The notes beneath the pieces were generated by a model that saw nothing but the letters and a program-made list of their open reading frames with translations, ran no database searches and was not told the DNA's origin. A DNA stretch of 64,000 nucleotides from Avibacterium sp. 21-586 (GTDB taxonomy: Bacteria > Pseudomonadota > Gammaproteobacteria > Enterobacterales > Pasteurellaceae), in contig NZ_JAKKOD010000001.1 in the NCBI RefSeq assembly GCF_026226775.1, positions 434,001 through 498,000 on the forward strand. Reading direction: 5' to 3'. Position numbers and translations under genes: made by a program. The stretch's first letter is position 1, and each line of letters begins with the position of its first letter. Shown here piece by piece: positions 9,139-19,030 of the stretch.

Positions 9139-9172
9139 AAATGGCAAGTTTTTACTTGCCATTTTTCTTTTC
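9139..9172 (+). terminator. Intrinsic terminator of rplM-rpsI
   Basis: Perfect 10-bp stem AAATGGCAAG (9139-9148) / CTTGCCATTT (9155-9164), 6-base loop, then a T-rich run. Confidence 0.9.
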
Positions 9173-9334
9173 TGCATTTCTCAAACACATCCTTTTCAAG
9201 AAAAATTCACTTTATTATCAATATGATAGACTGGCATATAATAAATTTACTTAGCTATTTTCCTATAAATTATGGTAAAATAATCGTCTTTAATTTTAAA
9301 TGATAGATAAGTAAAAGGTTAGTGGAGGAATAAA

Positions 9335-9973
9335 ATGAGTAGTGCAGCAAATAAACGCTCAATAATGACCCTTTTTTCAAATAAAGATGATATTTATTGC
9401 CACCAAGTTCGTATTGTTTTAGCGGAAAAAGGCGTCGCATATGAAATGGAAGAAATTGCACCCACTTCTGTATCAGAAGATTTAATGGAGCTGAATCCTT
9501 ATGGTTCATTACCGACTTTAGTAGATCGCGATTTAGTACTATTTAATTCCCGTATCATTATGGAATATCTTGATGAGCGTTTTCCACACCCCCCATTAAT
9601 GCCTGTTTATCCTGTATCTCGAGGCAAAAGCCGTTTATTAATGTTAAGAATTGAGCAGGATTGGTATTCTTTATTAAACCAAATTGAGCAAGGTGATGAG
9701 GCTGAAAAAGAGCAAGCTGCAAAACAATTAAAAGAAGAATTATTGGCAATTGCACCGATTTTAAATCAAACCCCTTATTTTATGAGCGAAGAATTTAGCT
9801 TGGTAGATTGCTATATTGCGCCTTTATTATGGCGTATGCAGAAATTAGGTATTCAATTTACTGGCGCAGGAAGTAAAGCGATTAAAAATTATATGGAACG
9901 CGTGTATCAAAGAGATTCTTTCAAGCAATCCGTAGGCGAAGCTGCACCTAAAAACCTAATGGATGATAAATAA
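9335..9973 (+). CDS. sspA: Stringent starvation protein A
   Basis: 212 residues, the same as E. coli and Haemophilus SspA. A glutathione S-transferase-fold protein that binds RNA polymerase and takes part in stress survival. The N-terminal thioredoxin-like part (LFSNKDDIYCHQVRIVLAEKG) and C-terminal helical part (VDCYIAPLLWRM) are intact, and the C-terminus keeps VGEAAPKNLMDDK. GGAGGAA precedes the ATG. 12 bases before sspB. Confidence 0.96.
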   Translation: MSSAANKRSIMTLFSNKDDIYCHQVRIVLAEKGVAYEMEEIAPTSVSEDLMELNPYGSLPTLVDRDLVLFNSRIIMEYLDERFPHPPLMPVYPVSRGKSRLLMLRIEQDWYSLLNQIEQGDEAEKEQAAKQLKEELLAIAPILNQTPYFMSEEFSLVDCYIAPLLWRMQKLGIQFTGAGSKAIKNYMERVYQRDSFKQSVGEAAPKNLMDDK

Positions 9974-9985
9974 AAGAGAGTAGTT

Positions 9986-10447
9986 ATGGAACGTAAATTC
10001 TCACCGAAACGCCCTTATGTTTTAAGAGCTTATTATGATTGGTTGATAGACAATGATTGCACGCCATACTTGGCTGTTGATGCCACTTATGCTGGCGTAA
10101 AAGTGCCTGTTGAATACGTAAAAGATGGGCAGATTGTGCTGAATATTTCAATGAACGCAACAGGAAAGTTGCAATTAACCAATGATTTCGTTCAATTTAA
10201 TGCACGTTTTCAAGGTGTGCCGCAGGAAATCTTTATTCCTATGGGCGCCTTAATTGCACTTTATGCAAGGGAAAGCGGCGATGGCATTATGTTTGAACCA
10301 GAAGAATTCGAAGATAATCTCGCTATTCAACAAGATGAAATTAAAGATGAACAGCCATTAAGCTTTGTTGAAGCTGTAGATAAACCTAAAACAACAGAAA
10401 AAACATCGAGTAAGAAATCTTCTCCAAAATTACGTTTTGTTGATTAA
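9986..10447 (+). CDS. sspB: ClpXP protease specificity-enhancing factor SspB
   Basis: 153 residues. SspB tethers ssrA-tagged peptides to ClpXP. The folded N-terminal domain (RPYVLRAYYDWLIDNDCTPYLAVDA ... IPMGALIALYARE) is followed by an acidic linker and a basic C-terminal end KLRFVD, the short ClpX-binding tail. Forms an operon with sspA. Confidence 0.95.
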   Translation: MERKFSPKRPYVLRAYYDWLIDNDCTPYLAVDATYAGVKVPVEYVKDGQIVLNISMNATGKLQLTNDFVQFNARFQGVPQEIFIPMGALIALYARESGDGIMFEPEEFEDNLAIQQDEIKDEQPLSFVEAVDKPKTTEKTSSKKSSPKLRFVD

Positions 10448-10471
10448 TTCTTGCTGTAGTTAATTCCTTTT

Positions 10472-10507
10472 AAGCACCGGCTAAACAAATAGTTCAGGTG
10501 CTTTTTT
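10472..10507 (+). terminator. Terminator of sspAB
   Basis: AAGCACC (10472-10478) pairs with GGTGCTT (10497-10503, merging into a run of T). 18-base loop. Confidence 0.75.
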
Positions 10508-11264
10508 ATATTTTCTTATTCAAATAAAAACCTTATCTTTCTCATTTCTATGCGTTTTATTTCGTTATTTTTGTAACCCTGTAACAAATTAACATATAGA
10601 ATTTTTCTATATCTTTCACAACCCTTAACTTTAAAAATTTCTAAAATCTCTCCCATATTTATTTTATACCAAATTGTCAAAATTATTACATCATCACAAA
10701 TCCATATCAAAAGATATTCCATATAAAGAAAAACCGAAGAGCAGTCGCCATAAATAAATTCTCAAAAATACCATAAAAAGATACCATTAGGTATGACCAA
10801 AAAGAGCAGTTAAAAGTGACTTTTACATTTCCTTTATTTAACATAATATACATTATGCGAAATTAGTTATCTGGTTAGCGAAAACTACGGTTCAATAAAA
10901 TCACAGAGTTACTCACAGATCACTTTTACTAGTTTAACAAGGTAAAATTAAGGTTTTGAGAGCCTTGTAACGCGTGACTTTTTAAAGTTACACACTGCCA
11001 ATGATAGAATGTAAAGAAAAATTAAAGAAGGATGTAAGTAAATATTGGTGGTAAAAATAAAGCTAGATAAAAATCTAGCCTTGCTTAATTGAAGTAAAAA
11101 TCAATGGAATAAATCTATAAATCTTTACTATTATTTTACTTACCTTGCTATTTTAGATATCTTAAAAATAATGGCTAGAATAAGCTTAGTTAAGCTATAT
11201 TTAATGATTTTCCGTTTTTAGCCTTACTTTATTAATGCTAGATGATTACGCTACGCGAAAAATA
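10508..11264. other. AT-rich gene-free stretch flanking dif
   Basis: No open frame with recognisable content on either strand and no tRNA. Apart from the dif site at 10836-10863 I see a 7-bp hairpin GCTAGAT/ATCTAGC (11062-11079) without a clear T-run. The sequence is markedly richer in A and T than the genes around it. Confidence 0.7.
10836..10863 (-). other. dif: dif site (XerCD chromosome dimer resolution)
   Basis: Read on the minus strand: left arm ATTTCGCATAA, 6-bp centre TGTATA, right arm TTATGTTAAAT. The centre and the whole right arm (XerD side) are identical to E. coli dif, and the left arm (XerC side) matches it at 8 of 11 positions. This is where XerC and XerD resolve chromosome dimers under FtsK control, and it marks the replication terminus. 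xerC, xerD and ftsK are not in the window. Confidence 0.93.
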
Positions 11265-11300
11265 AAAAAATCGAGCAGTTAGATTGCTCGATTTTTTATT
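11265..11300. terminator. Terminator downstream of sbcB (works on both strands)
   Basis: TCGAGCA (11271-11277) / TGCTCGA (11285-11291) with a 7-base loop, A-run before and T-run after. It lies about 50 bases past the sbcB stop codon on the minus strand. Confidence 0.85.
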
Positions 11301-11347
11301 CTACCCAATTTAGCAAAACTTAATCTAATTGTTACAGCATCACAAAC

Positions 11348-12769
11348 TTATCTCAATAATTTCACCCCATATTCATAAACCTGCTGCAATAAGGCTAATT
11401 TTTCAGGATTATTTTGATGTTCTTCCGCCAAGGCTTGTAATTCTTGCTCAAATTGCACCGCACTTTGTTCCAGCTTTCTACGGCGGTATTTATCCCAACG
11501 TAACTGCTCTGCTCGGGTTAACGTCTTGTAGAAATGACGGGCGCGATAATGGAATAACAACGCCTCAACACGTTTATCTTGGAAAGTTAAATTATGCTCG
11601 GCCAATTTTTCAGGGGCTAAATCGCGTAAAATAGCCATATTATTTTTGTCATTTGGACTGAAAAATCCGCTATATAATTCAGTTTCTACATTATTGCTTG
11701 ATTCAAAGACGCGTTCATCAGTGAAAATTTGTAATACTTTTTCACGAATGTTGAGATCAGCACGTAATTTAGCAAGGTTTGCTAAGCAACGCTGGCGGTC
11801 AATGCCTAAGCGTTGTGCATTTTCTGGTAACAAGGTTTTGGCAGGGGCTAAAATTGGACATTTGTTGATATGCACCAGTTTTAATGGCACAGGCAAAATG
11901 CCTTGTTCTTCCAATTCCGTTTTTTTGGTATATAAATTTGGGCGTAATTCTTCCGCACTTTTATTGAGTAGATCATCAATATTGCTAGCTAAATCACACA
12001 CAATGACGGCATTTTTATTGGTTGGGTGCCAGGCTAAAGGGGCAATCCAAGTAGTGTTACCGCGATAATTCCCCAACATTCCTGAAACGTGCACCAATGG
12101 CGTCATTTCCGCGGTGTTGATCATTGCTTCAAGAGATTTTTTATCGCGATGTTCAAAGAAAAATTGGAATAATCTGGGCTGTTTTTCTTTGATTAATTTC
12201 GCCATTTCAATGGTTGCATACACGTCAGCCATCGCATCGTGGGCATTGCTATGCTCTATTCCATTGGCTTTGGTTAGATTTTCCAAGCGGAAGGATGGCA
12301 TTCCGTCATCATCATAAACCCAGTTTATGCCATCAGGTCGCAAGGCATAACAAGCTCGTACTAAATCCAGCAAATCCCAACGTGAATTACCATTTTTCCA
12401 GCTATATTCATAAGGATCGATAAAATTCCGATAAAAGGTATAGCGGGTCATTTCATCATCATAACGAATATTATTAAAGCCCATTACACAAGTATTTGGT
12501 TGTGAGAATTCTTGCAAAATTTGCGCAGCAAATTCAGGTTCAGGCAAGCCTTGTTCATTGCATTGCTGTGGCGTGATGCCCGTTACCATCACCGCGGTTG
12601 GCGAGGGCAAATAATCATTGGTTTGCTTGCAATAGAACATCACAGGCTCACCAATAATATTAAAATCCTTATCTGTACGAATTCCGGCAAATTGTGCAGG
12701 GCGATCCGTGGCAGGATTTACTCCAAAACTTTCGTAATCGTAAACAAAAAAACTGAAATTATCTTGCAT
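11348..12769 (-). CDS. sbcB: Exodeoxyribonuclease I
   Basis: 473 residues (E. coli 475). 3'-5' single-strand DNA exonuclease used in recombination and mismatch repair. DEDD-type active site: Asp11 and Glu13 in YDYESFG, and HDAMADV further on. SH3-like and C-terminal helical domains are complete. The gene begins 4 bases after the DMT transporter gene stops, with AAGGTAA as ribosome binding site, so the two form one transcript. Confidence 0.95.
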   Translation of the reverse strand: MQDNFSFFVYDYESFGVNPATDRPAQFAGIRTDKDFNIIGEPVMFYCKQTNDYLPSPTAVMVTGITPQQCNEQGLPEPEFAAQILQEFSQPNTCVMGFNNIRYDDEMTRYTFYRNFIDPYEYSWKNGNSRWDLLDLVRACYALRPDGINWVYDDDGMPSFRLENLTKANGIEHSNAHDAMADVYATIEMAKLIKEKQPRLFQFFFEHRDKKSLEAMINTAEMTPLVHVSGMLGNYRGNTTWIAPLAWHPTNKNAVIVCDLASNIDDLLNKSAEELRPNLYTKKTELEEQGILPVPLKLVHINKCPILAPAKTLLPENAQRLGIDRQRCLANLAKLRADLNIREKVLQIFTDERVFESSNNVETELYSGFFSPNDKNNMAILRDLAPEKLAEHNLTFQDKRVEALLFHYRARHFYKTLTRAEQLRWDKYRRRKLEQSAVQFEQELQALAEEHQNNPEKLALLQQVYEYGVKLLR

Positions 12770-12773
12770 TAGC

Positions 12774-13646
12774 TTACCTTGTTAAAAAAGGTTCTAAATA
12801 AAATAGGCTGAGAATCGCAGAAATACCAAGCACCACGCCTACCCCATTGATTTTGCTTATTTTTTCTTTGAATACTATTGCACCTACAAGCGTGCCAAGA
12901 CAAATCACGCCAATATTCATTCCAGCAAAAACCAAGGTTGGGTTTTGGCTGAAACTTTGATGTGCACGAATATAAAATAGGATATTCATAAAATTTAATC
13001 CGCCGAGTATGATTCCGGCTAACAAACTCGCCCCATTCCATTGGGTTCGTTTAATCAATAAATACATAAACATCACGCACATTGCTAAGGCGAAAGCAAT
13101 AAATAAGGTGGTTGAAAAAGCGCTGCCCATTTTGGCGGTCTGCTTGAATAAAATATCAATCGCGCCATAACCAAACCACACGGCGAGCAAGCTCAATCCG
13201 CCTTTAACCGAAAGTCCTTGCGCGTGCGGTTTATTGATTAAACAAAATAACGCTGAAAACGCTAAGAGTAAGCTGATAATACGCGATTGACTGAGCTGCT
13301 CGCCAAATAATACAAACGCCGCCAAAATAGGCAGAAATAAAGATAAACGCTGCGCTGCATCAGAACGTACAATGCCTGCGAATTCAACGGCTTTTGACAT
13401 AATAATAAATACGCTAGGCAACAATAAGCCTAAACTCAGGAAAATCGTGCTATTTTCATTTTGTACGATAAAATCGGTAAAGCCTTGCCCTTGAAAGTTC
13501 GGCTGTAATAAAAAATAGCTGAGTAAAAGTGCGATAAGATAATTGAAAGCGATTGCTTGCTCGATCACCACGTCTAATCGGCGTGCGACTTTTAGCAACA
13601 CAGACACCGCAACGCTGCAAGCAATGGCCAGAAATAAATAGTGCAT
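12774..13646 (-). CDS. EamA/DMT family transporter
   Basis: 290 residues with about ten hydrophobic segments in two repeated halves, the pattern of drug/metabolite transporters in the inner membrane. Substrate not known. The open frame extends upstream to 13724, but only the ATG at 13646 has a ribosome binding site (AAGGAA) and begins with a membrane segment (MHYLFLAIACSVAVSVLL). Lies between the mukB terminator and sbcB, and is read together with sbcB. Confidence 0.8.
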   Translation of the reverse strand: MHYLFLAIACSVAVSVLLKVARRLDVVIEQAIAFNYLIALLLSYFLLQPNFQGQGFTDFIVQNENSTIFLSLGLLLPSVFIIMSKAVEFAGIVRSDAAQRLSLFLPILAAFVLFGEQLSQSRIISLLLAFSALFCLINKPHAQGLSVKGGLSLLAVWFGYGAIDILFKQTAKMGSAFSTTLFIAFALAMCVMFMYLLIKRTQWNGASLLAGIILGGLNFMNILFYIRAHQSFSQNPTLVFAGMNIGVICLGTLVGAIVFKEKISKINGVGVVLGISAILSLFYLEPFLTR

Positions 13647-13686
13647 TTTATTTCCTTGCTGATATTTAAAGTGAAAAGTAACGGGT

Positions 13687-13732
13687 AAAGTGCGGTGAAA
13701 AATTTTAGATTTTTTTCCCCGCACTTTTTTAT
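13687..13732 (-). terminator. Terminator of mukFEB (uptake-signal pair, one arm variant)
   Basis: AAGTGCGGT (13688-13696) faces CCCGCACTT (13718-13726), the latter one base off the signal. A- and T-runs flank the stem. Confidence 0.75.
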
Positions 13733-13748
13733 TTATTCTCTATTTGGT

Positions 13749-16700
13749 TTATTCCGTTGCGCCAAAACCACGTAATGCCGACACTTGAACCATTTCTTGG
13801 TTACCAAAAATCTTACGCACCAGTTTATAGGTTGTTCCTTTCTCTGGGCTGATGTTTTCAGGCGCGGCAATTAATAATTGCATATCTAAACGAGAACAAA
13901 GCTCAAACAGGGTTGAAATGGATTTCGCATCTAAACGTGCTGCTTCATCAAGGAATAGTAAGCGACAAGGCACAATGTCTTTACCACGAATACGGCGACT
14001 TTCTTCTTCCCAGCTTTGCACCACCATTAACAAGATCGACATCCCTGTACCAATGGCTTCACCTGTTGATAATGCGCCACTTTCCGCTCGCAACCAGCCG
14101 TCTGCACCACGATAGACTTCCACTTCTAAATCAAGGTAATTGCGGTAATCCAACAATTCTTCCCCAATGGTTTGTGCCGTACGCTGCCCCATATCAATAT
14201 GTGGATTTAAGCGCTGATACAATTTCGCAATGGCTTCGGAGAAGGTAATGCGGTTATCAGAGAATAAATCTTGATAATCATCTTGGCGATCGGAAAGTGC
14301 GTCCAACAACATTGCGTGAGTATCACGAATATTCACCACTAAACGCACCGACTTCACCTGACCAAAGGCAATGTTTTGTAGCCCTTGGTTGAGCATACGG
14401 ATACGATTTTGCTCGCGTTGAATGGTTTTACGCATAATGTTTGCCACACTTTCGGAGCTAATCGCCAATTTTTTCTCACGGTTAGTCAATTCTGCGGTGA
14501 GGCGAGATAACTCAATCTCCATTTGTTCAATCGCATCAATTGGATCGTCCGTTTTGATAATGTCTTGACGGATACGTTCGCGCAAATGCTGATACACCGC
14601 AATAAAGAACCGCACTTTGTTTTCTGGTTTACGATTATCTTCTGATGAGCGCAGGGCATCGCGCAGGTATTCATTATCCGCCACGGCAGTACGCAATGCG
14701 CCAAGGGCTTTATCCGACATTGATCGCAATTCATCAGCAGAAAGATAAGCTAGCTCACGGCGATTTAAGCGTTTTTCTACATCACTATTGCGCGATAAAC
14801 GTAACACTACACACCAGCTGGCTTTCATTGCGACCACCAATTCGCGTTGTGTTTTGTAATCACGTTCAGCTTTACGAATTCGGCGGTTAAGATTTTCGCT
14901 TTCGCTTTCAATTAAGGTTAATTGTTTTTCTAAATAACGGCGGCGATTACGCACGGTAGCAAGTTGCTGTGATAATTCATCACGGCGTGCTTGAGCGCGT
15001 TGCTCTGCCCCGTCATCAGCGCGCACACCAAGCTGGCTGATTTCTTCAAGTAGCTCGTTTAGCACTTTATTTTTTTCTTCATAAGAACTGCGCAGTTCAA
15101 TATAAACTTGATTATATTGGGCAAAACGCACTTGTTTTTGACGCACTTGCTCGCGTTGTTGTTCGCGCTGTTGTTGCACTTGCTCTAAACGGTTACGCAG
15201 TTGCTCATTTAATTCGGAGGTTTCCGATTGCACGCTTTCTTTGTAATCAAAATGCGCTTTACGCTGTGCTACGTCCGCCAAGGCAAACACACGCAACTGT
15301 ACTTGTTTTTGCTGATTGACTGCTTGTTCGTATTCCGCTTTTAAGCGTTCGTAATTTTCAGGATCACTTTGTAATGTGTTGGCAATTGGCTCAAGCTGTG
15401 ACAATGTCACGCCATATTGACGAATAAAGTGTTCATCTTGCTCGGCTAAATCAAGCTGTTCGCGACATTCTTCAATGCGATCTAATAAACTTTCATCATC
15501 AACCACAGAAAGCTGCGGAATCAGTTTATTTAATAACTGTAATTTTTCCTTAGCACTGTCTAATTTAAGACGAATTTGTTGTTCTGTGGTGCTAAACTGC
15601 CCTAATTCACGCTCAATTTCCCCTTGTTCACGGCGAATCTCTGCCATTAACTCTTCAGGATTTGGCTGGAATGCAAGGGCCAAGTGTAAACCAACAAATT
15701 GGCTGAAATGTTCGTGTAAACGTTGGCATTTTTGCACATCAAAGGCACATTCTGCATATTGTTCCGACACCTCATCACGTTCAATTTGCAAGGCTTCTAA
15801 ATGTTTTTCCCGCGCGGCACGGCCAAATAATGGAATTTCAGGGAATTTTGAATAGCGTAATTCACGGTTCGACACCTGAACCACTACGCCTAGCTCAAGC
15901 TCTTGGGCTGACAATACGCTGTCATCAAAAGAACTTGGATCACCTTCGATAAGGTATAAATCATCAGGGCAATCTTCAAGCTGGGCTAATTGTGCTTTCA
16001 CCGCCTCTAAATCGCGCACCACAATCGCGTGACGAGCTGGGCCATATAGTGCGGAGAAATAAGGGGCATCTTCAATCGGCACGTCATCATAAAGCTCAGA
16101 AAGCAACACACCACCAAAGCGTTCTGCTAACACATTTAGACGTGGATCTTCAGAACCATCTGGCTGACTTAAACGGGAAATTTGTTCATCAAGTTGCTGA
16201 CGTTTTTGCTCTAACTGATCGCGTTTAATGGTTAATTCACGTTCTTTCACCAACAGTGATTGCATAAAATTCATCACATCTTGGCTGTCGCTAAACTGAC
16301 TATGGCTTTGTTCTTGCAAGCGCTCAAGTGCGGATTGAGCAGTGAGCCAAGCAGGCGCTTTATTGGCATTTTCATTGTAACGCACGTTTAACTGTTCACG
16401 TTTTTGACGCAGGGTTGAGCGCTGTTCCACCTGCTCTGCCAATTCTTCATTTAGCTCATCAACAAGGCTTTCTTGCTCTGCGTAATATTCTTCAATTTCA
16501 TCGGCGGTTGCGAGTTCTAATTCTGCACGCTGATTAAATTCTTTCAATAAACGCACCGCACTTTGTTGTTGCTGATAACGCTGTTCCAATTCGTGTAATT
16601 TGGCGCGAAGTTGTGGCGTTTGTTGCGCTTGCACTTTTTGGCTTGGATATTCACGCAACAAGGCTTTTGCACTTTCCCACGCGGCCGAACGCGGCATTTC

Positions 16701-18296
16701 TCCTGCAATTTGGCAAACCAGTTGATAGGCTTTATCAAACTGCGATTTCGCCATTTCGGAAATCGACATTTTTTGCTCTAAATCCAGCACCTTATTAGTG
16801 AGATCTTCGGCCTGTGCGGCAAATTCAGCGTGATAATCTTCTACATTTTTGGTGGAAAGATCAGCTAATCCACAAAGGGTTTTGGCTTTTTCAAGCGCTT
16901 GAATAGCTTGCTGATATTGCAACGCACGGGTTTGCTGTGCATCAAGGGCTTGCTGATAATCGGCTAATTGACCACGCAGTTGATCTACTTCTTGCTCATA
17001 CTGTTCTAACTGTGCTTGGCTTTCCTCGTGCTGTTCAGACGCTTCTTCTACGGCAAATTTTTGCTCTTCTAACTTTTCCCGCAAACTTTCTACATCATCT
17101 TGATAACGTGAGATTTTTTCTTGATGACGCAAAGCATTCAGCACTAAATTTAGATGATCAACGGCACTTTGATGATCCACTTCAAGGGTTTGTTCGCTTT
17201 CGCTGAGTTCCGCTAATTCACGGCTAAAATCCACCAAGCGATGTTGTGATAAATCGCGCTCCGATTTGGCCAAATACCATTCTTTACGATACGCTAAAGC
17301 ATTTTCCACATTACCGCGACGTTCGTTGGCATTACGCATATAATCTGACGCCACATAATTGGTGGTTTCGGTAATTAAATGCTTGAATAAATCACGATCT
17401 GATTGTGTAACTTTAATCGCTTCAAGGGTCATACGGTTTTCGCGCAAAGCACTTTCCATATCTTGGAAAGCCTTACGCACCCCTAAATTTTCTGGCAATA
17501 AATAATCACGCAAAGAACGGGTAATGGCGCTGGAAATCCCACCGTAAAGTGAGGCTTCGATTAATTTATAGAACTTACTACGATCAGAAGACGAACGCAG
17601 ACGCTTAGGAATAATGCCTAAATCAAACATCATTCCGTGATAATCGGTGATTGAATGATATTGCTTAAATTGTGCACCAAGTGTTTCGATTTTCTCTTTT
17701 AATTCATTTAAGGTCAGCACACGGGCTTGACGTTTGCTCACCACTTCAGTTAGTACACTAATCGGCGCTAAAGATAAGGGTAAGCCTTGAATAGAAAAGG
17801 TTTTTATATCCACTTTTTTATCGCGCCCTGCCACTTGTTGCAGACGTGCGCCCACCAAAACACGTTGATGACGCGAATTGACTGCATCTAACACGGCATA
17901 ACAAACACCCGGTTTAAGTTTACCGTGCAAACCTTTATCCCGTGAACCTGTGGTCGCCCCGGCTTCTGTGGTGTTACGGAAATGCAATAGGGTTAAATCA
18001 GGAATCAAAGCGGTAACAAAACCTGCCATTGTAGTGGACTTCCCTGCCCCATTTCCCCCTGATAAGGTGGTGACTAATTCATCTAAATCAAAAGTGCGGG
18101 CAAAAAAACCGTTCCAGTTAATCAATGTGAGCGAGAGGAATTTTCCACGTTCTACATTTTGCATAACAGGTGTAGCCGTATCTTGCGATTGTATCGATAC
18201 GGTTTCCATAACGTCTAATTCTTCCGTGTGATGATTTTCCATTTCTTCGCTTTCAAGGGTTAAATTATCGCTTTCTAATTCAAATTCTTTGGTCAT
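13749..18296 (-). CDS. mukB: Chromosome partition protein MukB (condensin ATPase)
   Basis: 1515 residues (E. coli 1486). SMC-like protein that, with MukE and MukF, extrudes DNA loops and organises the chromosome. Walker A GNGAGKST at residues 81-88, two long coiled-coil arms around a hinge, and at the C-terminus the signature [13 protein letters not shown] and Walker [12 protein letters not shown]. An acidic extension of about 46 residues precedes the point where E. coli MukB starts. The ATG at 18296 overlaps the mukE stop (TAATG) and has AGGGGA in front; the internal ATG at 18164 has no ribosome binding site. A perfect matS lies inside. Confidence 0.97.
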   Translation of the reverse strand: MTKEFELESDNLTLESEEMENHHTEELDVMETVSIQSQDTATPVMQNVERGKFLSLTLINWNGFFARTFDLDELVTTLSGGNGAGKSTTMAGFVTALIPDLTLLHFRNTTEAGATTGSRDKGLHGKLKPGVCYAVLDAVNSRHQRVLVGARLQQVAGRDKKVDIKTFSIQGLPLSLAPISVLTEVVSKRQARVLTLNELKEKIETLGAQFKQYHSITDYHGMMFDLGIIPKRLRSSSDRSKFYKLIEASLYGGISSAITRSLRDYLLPENLGVRKAFQDMESALRENRMTLEAIKVTQSDRDLFKHLITETTNYVASDYMRNANERRGNVENALAYRKEWYLAKSERDLSQHRLVDFSRELAELSESEQTLEVDHQSAVDHLNLVLNALRHQEKISRYQDDVESLREKLEEQKFAVEEASEQHEESQAQLEQYEQEVDQLRGQLADYQQALDAQQTRALQYQQAIQALEKAKTLCGLADLSTKNVEDYHAEFAAQAEDLTNKVLDLEQKMSISEMAKSQFDKAYQLVCQIAGEMPRSAAWESAKALLREYPSQKVQAQQTPQLRAKLHELEQRYQQQQSAVRLLKEFNQRAELELATADEIEEYYAEQESLVDELNEELAEQVEQRSTLRQKREQLNVRYNENANKAPAWLTAQSALERLQEQSHSQFSDSQDVMNFMQSLLVKERELTIKRDQLEQKRQQLDEQISRLSQPDGSEDPRLNVLAERFGGVLLSELYDDVPIEDAPYFSALYGPARHAIVVRDLEAVKAQLAQLEDCPDDLYLIEGDPSSFDDSVLSAQELELGVVVQVSNRELRYSKFPEIPLFGRAAREKHLEALQIERDEVSEQYAECAFDVQKCQRLHEHFSQFVGLHLALAFQPNPEELMAEIRREQGEIERELGQFSTTEQQIRLKLDSAKEKLQLLNKLIPQLSVVDDESLLDRIEECREQLDLAEQDEHFIRQYGVTLSQLEPIANTLQSDPENYERLKAEYEQAVNQQKQVQLRVFALADVAQRKAHFDYKESVQSETSELNEQLRNRLEQVQQQREQQREQVRQKQVRFAQYNQVYIELRSSYEEKNKVLNELLEEISQLGVRADDGAEQRAQARRDELSQQLATVRNRRRYLEKQLTLIESESENLNRRIRKAERDYKTQRELVVAMKASWCVVLRLSRNSDVEKRLNRRELAYLSADELRSMSDKALGALRTAVADNEYLRDALRSSEDNRKPENKVRFFIAVYQHLRERIRQDIIKTDDPIDAIEQMEIELSRLTAELTNREKKLAISSESVANIMRKTIQREQNRIRMLNQGLQNIAFGQVKSVRLVVNIRDTHAMLLDALSDRQDDYQDLFSDNRITFSEAIAKLYQRLNPHIDMGQRTAQTIGEELLDYRNYLDLEVEVYRGADGWLRAESGALSTGEAIGTGMSILLMVVQSWEEESRRIRGKDIVPCRLLFLDEAARLDAKSISTLFELCSRLDMQLLIAAPENISPEKGTTYKLVRKIFGNQEMVQVSALRGFGATE
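15398..15410. other. matS site (MatP-binding sequence) inside mukB
   Basis: GTGACAATGTCAC fits the palindromic consensus GTGACRNYGTCAC at all 13 positions. MatP binds matS to organise the terminus macrodomain and to exclude MukBEF from it in E. coli. The site is 4.5 kb from dif. The chance of a perfect match in 64 kb of random DNA is about 1.5 percent. Confidence 0.75.
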
Positions 18297-19012
18297 TATT
18301 CTTCCCCTTCTTCATCAAATTCTTCAATTTCTTCGCCATTTTGCACCGCACTTTTCTCCTCTTGTAAGGATTGTGGTGTTGCAGCTTCCCCATCACGGAT
18401 TAAGCGTAATTGCGCTTCCATTGGATCATCACCGGCACGCACTTCTGCGCCAAAACGGAATACTGCTTCTGAAATCACAAATTTTCCACTATGCTGATCG
18501 CCGACTGTTGAAATCATTCCTAAACGGCGTAAGCGATTTAACGCGGCACGGACTTTTTCGGCTAGTTTTTGTTTATCTAAATCTGAACCTGAAGAGCGCT
18601 GATTGACCACTTTTAACAGTTTGCTTTCATCGGCCAAATTGAGCAATTCATCATACACTTCTTGGGTGCTGAAAATACCTTGTTGAGCAAGGCGTTCTGG
18701 GCTTAAATACAAATAACACAACACTTTGCCGACTAACATTTCTAATTCAGAAAGCACCGAACGAGCAATTAGCGTGGTGGCCTTTGGGCGCAAATAGAAA
18801 AAGCCTTCTGGGGCACGAATTAATTCCACATTGTAACGGCGATAAAATTGATCTAGCTCGTTTTGGAAATCCATCAAAAAGGCGTGATTATCCAATTGCT
18901 CTAGACTAATGTGTCGCCCCGCACGCAATTGACTATCCACCGCAGGAAAAAGGGGGTTCGCAATGGCCTGTGCTTGTTTTACGGAAAGTATCTCTTGTAG
19001 CTGCTCTGTCAT
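18296..19012 (-). CDS. mukE: Chromosome partition protein MukE
   Basis: 238 residues. Winged-helix (kite) partner that joins MukF to MukB. Conserved start [26 protein letters not shown] and the family core [45 protein letters not shown]. The C-terminus is strongly acidic. Its stop codon overlaps the mukB start by one base, and mukF ends 18 bases before it. Confidence 0.96.
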   Translation of the reverse strand: MTEQLQEILSVKQAQAIANPLFPAVDSQLRAGRHISLEQLDNHAFLMDFQNELDQFYRRYNVELIRAPEGFFYLRPKATTLIARSVLSELEMLVGKVLCYLYLSPERLAQQGIFSTQEVYDELLNLADESKLLKVVNQRSSGSDLDKQKLAEKVRAALNRLRRLGMISTVGDQHSGKFVISEAVFRFGAEVRAGDDPMEAQLRLIRDGEAATPQSLQEEKSAVQNGEEIEEFDEEGEE

Positions 19013-19030
19013 AGTTTGGTTCTCTAAAAA

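Noticed and set aside
10516-10722. 68-codon open frame on the minus strand in the dif region
   Set aside because: Unusual composition, no ribosome binding site, no recognisable motif; it looks like chance in AT-rich DNA.
11041-11080. Hairpin GCTAGAT/ATCTAGC as an sRNA terminator
   Set aside because: No T-run follows and no promoter is visible; not enough for an sRNA call.
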